NCBI RefSeq assembly: GCF_012931685.1 | Contig: NZ_JABANC010000008.1 | Coordinates: 1 to 64,000, forward strand | Reading direction: 5' to 3' | Source of the DNA: Hanstruepera ponticola | GTDB lineage: Bacteria > Bacteroidota > Bacteroidia > Flavobacteriales > Flavobacteriaceae | Length of the DNA stretch: 64,000 bases | In this document: one piece after another, positions 60,765-64,000 of the stretch | Layout: each line of letters begins with the position of its first letter | How positions within the stretch are numbered: position 1 is the stretch's first letter | Translations under genes and position numbers: made by a program | Notes under the pieces: generated by a model | The model's input: only the letters and a program-made list of their open reading frames with translations | What the model was told of the DNA's origin: nothing | The model's database searches: none

Positions 60765-62387
60765 TTGAAATTACAAGGCCAAATAGTTGATATACCAAAC
60801 AGAAGAATTTTCTCTGGAGAAATTACTTTTTCTAATGATGTAATTTCTAAAATAGAAGAAAAGCATCACAATATCAAGCATTATATTCTTCCTGGATTTG
60901 TAGATGCTCATATTCACATTGAAAGCTCCATGTTGGTACCCAGTGAATTTGCTAGAATAGCCGTAAAGCATGGTACGGTTGCAACAGTTTCTGATCCACA
61001 TGAAATTGCTAATGTGTTGGGTGTTGAAGGGGTGGATTTTATGATTGAAAATGGTAAACAAACACCATTAAAATTCAATTTCGGAGCACCTTCCTGTGTG
61101 CCAGCAACTAGTTTTGAGTCTGCGGGAGCAGTGGTTGATTCGGATGATATCAAACAGCTCATGGCTAATCCTGACATTAAGTATTTAGCCGAAATGATGA
61201 ATTACCCAGGTGTATTATTTGACGACGACGAAGTTTTAAAAAAAATAGCTTGGGCTAAACACTACAACAAACCTGTTGATGGGCATGCGCCAGGTGTTAG
61301 AGGAAAAGACATAACGAAATATATTGCAGCAGGTATTTCAACCGATCATGAGTGTTTTACCTACGAAGAAGGTCTAGAAAAGCTTCAAAAAGGCATGAAA
61401 ATCTTGATTCGAGAAGGTAGTGCTGCCAAAAATTTTGAAGCGCTTATTGATTTATTGCCTGAAGATTTTGAAAACATGATGTTTTGCAGTGATGATAAAC
61501 ATCCTGACGATTTATTAGAAGGGCATATAAACCAATTGTGTGCTAGAGCAGTAGCAAAAGGAATTGATGTTTTTAAGGTGTTGCAAGCTGCTTGTGCAAA
61601 CCCAGTAAAACATTACAATCTTGATGTAGGTTTATTAAAATTAGGAGATTATGCAGACTGTATTGTTGTTGAAGATTTAAAACACTTTAAGACATTACAA
61701 ACTTATATTAATGGTGAATTGGTGTTCGATAAAGGAAAATCTAAAATACCTTCTGCACCATTTCAGATTCTTAACAATTTCAACACAGAAAAGAAAGTTG
61801 AAACGGATTTTAAAATTGAATCATCTGTTAAAAAAATTCGAGTTATTGAAGCTCTGGAAGGTCAGTTGGTTACGAACGAACTGATAGAAACTGCTACAAT
61901 TGAAAACGGCAATTTGGTTTCCAATGTTGAAAAAGATATTTTAAAAATGTCCGTTGTCAACCGTTATAACAATAACAAACCAGCATTGGCATTTATTAAG
62001 AATTTCGGATTAAAAGAAGGTGCTATTGCCAGTTCCGTAGGGCATGATTCTCACAATATTATAGCAGTTGGTATTTCTGATGAAATGATTTGTAAGGCAG
62101 TGAATCTCATTATTGAAAATAAAGGTGGTATCTGTGCTGTTTCTGAATCTGATGAACACATAGTACCACTTCCCGTTGCAGGTATTATGAGTGACCAAGA
62201 CGCTGAAACTATTGGTAAGCAATATGCCGAATTGGATAAAGTGGCTAAACAACTTGGTAGTACTTTACATGCACCTTACATGACTTTGAGTTTTATGGCA
62301 TTATTGGTTATTCCTTCATTGAAGTTAAGTGATAAAGGGTTGTTTGATGGTAGAACTTTTAAATTCACAACATTGGAAGTAAAGTGA
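60765..62387 (+). CDS. ade: Adenine deaminase
   Basis: 540 residues, TTG start 3 nt after the dsbD stop. '[12 protein letters not shown]' and '[11 protein letters not shown]' give the metal ligands of the amidohydrolase core; '[25 protein letters not shown]' and '[16 protein letters not shown]' are typical of Ade. The C-terminal domain ends '[23 protein letters not shown]'. Converts adenine to hypoxanthine in purine salvage. No earlier start codon in frame gives a better N terminus. Confidence 0.95.
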   Translation: MKLQGQIVDIPNRRIFSGEITFSNDVISKIEEKHHNIKHYILPGFVDAHIHIESSMLVPSEFARIAVKHGTVATVSDPHEIANVLGVEGVDFMIENGKQTPLKFNFGAPSCVPATSFESAGAVVDSDDIKQLMANPDIKYLAEMMNYPGVLFDDDEVLKKIAWAKHYNKPVDGHAPGVRGKDITKYIAAGISTDHECFTYEEGLEKLQKGMKILIREGSAAKNFEALIDLLPEDFENMMFCSDDKHPDDLLEGHINQLCARAVAKGIDVFKVLQAACANPVKHYNLDVGLLKLGDYADCIVVEDLKHFKTLQTYINGELVFDKGKSKIPSAPFQILNNFNTEKKVETDFKIESSVKKIRVIEALEGQLVTNELIETATIENGNLVSNVEKDILKMSVVNRYNNNKPALAFIKNFGLKEGAIASSVGHDSHNIIAVGISDEMICKAVNLIIENKGGICAVSESDEHIVPLPVAGIMSDQDAETIGKQYAELDKVAKQLGSTLHAPYMTLSFMALLVIPSLKLSDKGLFDGRTFKFTTLEVK

Positions 62388-62388
62388 T

Positions 62389-63351
62389 ATGCCAATAATA
62401 GAATCAACCTACAAAGCACCTTATTTTTTTAGAAATGGGCATGTGTCAACTATCTATTCAGGTTTAATAAGACGAGTAAATGGCGTTATTCAAAATCGAG
62501 AACGATTAATACTTCCTGACGATGACTTTTTAGATTTAGACTGGAGTTATACTGAACAAAAATCTGATAAACTTATTATCATTCTCCATGGTTTAGAAGG
62601 GAATGGTCAGAGGCCTTATATAACAGGTGTAGCCAAACTTTTTAATAACAATAAATTTGATGCTGTTTGTGTCAATTTTAGAGGCTGTAGTGGCGAGGAT
62701 AATTTGCAATATCGATCTTACCATTCCGGAGCTACAGAAGATTTAGAGGCTGTTATTAATCATATTTTAAAGACAAAAACATACTCTAAAATCAGTATTA
62801 ACGGTTTTAGTTTAGGAGGCAATATGTTACTAAAATATTTGGGAGAACGACATAATATACCAAATGAAATAAAAGCAGGTGTTGCTGTTTCTGTACCTTG
62901 TGATTTATATGGTTCATGCCAAGAATTACATAAGGTTAAAAATTTAGCCTATCATCAAAATTTTAAAAATTATTTGGTAAGAAGATTACGTAGAAAGCAA
63001 AAACTTCATGCTGATAAATTATCTGTAGAAGATATAAAAAGTATTAAAACTTTAAAAGATTTTGATGATGTATATACCTCAAAAGCACATGGTTTTAAGG
63101 ATGCTCGAGATTATTATAGTCAATGCAGTAGTCTCCAATTCTTATCAACTATTAAAACCCCAACCTTAATTTTAAATGCGTTAAACGATTCGTTTTTGTC
63201 TCCAGAATGTTACCCAGTAAAAGAAGCCAAACAAAATGCTCAATTGTTTTTAGAAATGCCCAAGTATGGTGGTCATGTGGGTTTTCATTTGTATGGTAAG
63301 TCTTATTACAATGAGAAACGAGCTTTGGAGTTTGTTCTTGAAAATAGTTGA
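62389..63351 (+). CDS. YheT-family alpha/beta hydrolase
   Basis: 320 residues. 'LHGLEGNGQRPYITGVAKL' and 'VNFRGCSGEDN' oxyanion region, nucleophile Ser in 'INGFSLGGNMLLKYLG', Asp in 'LILNALNDSFLSPE', His in 'YGGHVGF'. Matches the YheT/ABHD1-type group of carboxyl-ester hydrolases; the substrate is unknown. 1 nt after ade, so co-transcribed. Confidence 0.88.
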   Translation: MPIIESTYKAPYFFRNGHVSTIYSGLIRRVNGVIQNRERLILPDDDFLDLDWSYTEQKSDKLIIILHGLEGNGQRPYITGVAKLFNNNKFDAVCVNFRGCSGEDNLQYRSYHSGATEDLEAVINHILKTKTYSKISINGFSLGGNMLLKYLGERHNIPNEIKAGVAVSVPCDLYGSCQELHKVKNLAYHQNFKNYLVRRLRRKQKLHADKLSVEDIKSIKTLKDFDDVYTSKAHGFKDARDYYSQCSSLQFLSTIKTPTLILNALNDSFLSPECYPVKEAKQNAQLFLEMPKYGGHVGFHLYGKSYYNEKRALEFVLENS

Positions 63352-63387
63352 AATTTTTTCTTACATTTAATCTAAACAAATTTCTAG

Positions 63388-64000
63388 ATGCTTAAAAAAG
63401 TTTTTGCCAGTGCTGTCTTTGGTGTAGAGGCTTCAACTGTAACCGTTGAAGTCAATGTAGATAAAGGTATTGGCTATCACTTGGTTGGGTTACCAGACAA
63501 CGCTATTAAAGAAAGTAATTTTCGCATTGCTGCAGCACTTCAAAATAATGGCTATAAAATACCAGGTAAAAAACTAATCATAAATATGTCTCCTGCTGAT
63601 TTAAGAAAGGAAGGCAGTGCTTATGATTTAACATTGGCAGTAGGTATTTTAGCTGCATCCAGTCAAATTCAGGCAGATAATTTAGACAACTATATCATAA
63701 TGGGTGAGTTGTCATTAGACGGTACCTTACAGCCTATAAAAGGAGCTTTGCCTATAGCCATAAAAGCAAGAGAAGAGGGTTTTAAAGGGTTTATTCTACC
63801 CAAGCAAAATGCAAAAGAGGCTGCTATTGTGAATGATTTGCAAGTTTACGGTGTAGATAATATCAAGCAAGTTATTGAGTACTTTGATGAAGGAATACCA
63901 TTGGAACAAACCATCATCAATACGCGAGAAGAATTTGAAAAGCAGCTTAATTTCCCCGAGTTTGATTTTTCTGATGTCAAAGGGCAAGAAGGAATTAAAC
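63388..64000 (+). CDS. YifB/ComM-like Mg-chelatase-type AAA ATPase, 3' part missing
   Basis: ATG at 63388; the frame is open to the window end, giving 204 residues. N-terminal ChlI domain: 'MLKKVFASAVFGVEASTVTVEV', 'GIGYHLVGLPDNAIKES', 'MSPADLRKEGSAYDL', 'IIMGELSLDGTLQPIKGAL', then 'FSDVKGQEGIK', which begins the AAA part with its Walker motifs beyond the edge. Family members (ComM) act as helicases in branch migration during transformation. 36 nt after the YheT-like gene. Confidence 0.93.
   Translation, partial: MLKKVFASAVFGVEASTVTVEVNVDKGIGYHLVGLPDNAIKESNFRIAAALQNNGYKIPGKKLIINMSPADLRKEGSAYDLTLAVGILAASSQIQADNLDNYIIMGELSLDGTLQPIKGALPIAIKAREEGFKGFILPKQNAKEAAIVNDLQVYGVDNIKQVIEYFDEGIPLEQTIINTREEFEKQLNFPEFDFSDVKGQEGIK

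Overview
This AT-rich window is chromosomal DNA from a member of the Flavobacteriaceae (phylum Bacteroidota), probably marine. The basis is gene content and signals. There are several large secreted proteins, some with type IX secretion (T9SS) C-terminal sorting domains. Lipoproteins carry acidic residues just after the lipobox Cys. Promoter -7 elements fit TAnnTTTG, and TTG/GTG starts are frequent. Gene order and families such as LptF/G-LolA-FtsK, DgkA-Tpx and PabB-TilS-DsbD also fit. The genus cannot be fixed from the sequence. No CRISPR array, insertion sequence, prophage block or rRNA was seen.

Layout. 1-11069 (minus): three giant exported proteins: an HYR-domain protein cut by the window start, a self-cleaving peptidase S74-type surface protein, and an 1803-residue HYR/LamG/T9SS protein. 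11313-11397: tRNA-Ser(UGA) with its own promoter and terminator. 11554-13388: nitroreductase plus DegT-family aminotransferase. 13435-19831: an envelope signalling module made of an exported, membrane-anchored TPR-CHAT peptidase, a membrane TPR/anti-sigma-like protein and an ECF sigma factor; divergent to the sigma gene are a lipoprotein and a T9SS cargo protein. 19943-27870: cupredoxin-like lipoprotein, RibB with a dead RibA-like half, LptF/G permease, LolA-like carrier, FtsK, DgkA and Tpx. 28038-32572: KatG, AhpC and an NhaC antiporter; with Tpx this gives three peroxide-detoxifying enzymes close together. 32734-37209: a TPR-LuxR regulator next to a surface protein with about 30 tandem 15-residue repeats. 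37256-44058: YdjM hydrolase, methionine gamma-lyase-like enzyme with a divergent Lrp regulator, CPBP protein, S41 peptidase and Lpd. 44242-45210: a possible toxin-antitoxin pair bordered by inverted repeats. 45351-48975: LytS/LytTR-type two-component pair, an orphan ExbB-like protein and an esterase. 48976-49329: a possible small RNA. 49330-63351 and on: epimerase, DEAD-box helicase, TraB-domain giant, then a plus-strand run PabB-TilS-DsbD-Ade-YheT-YifB (YifB cut by the window end).

The most interesting candidate system is the CHAT / anti-sigma / ECF sigma locus. The predicted topologies place the CHAT peptidase and the anti-sigma TPR domain on the same (periplasmic) side of the membrane. A perfect 11-bp inverted repeat sits in the divergent promoter region. 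This suggests, without proving it, that proteolysis of an anti-sigma factor by a CHAT peptidase controls surface-protein genes. Next in interest are the 15-residue-repeat surface protein with its possible operators, the two-gene cassette with flanking inverted repeats, and the possible ncRNA near 49.1-49.27 kb. All functions are read from motifs and family knowledge; no database search was run.
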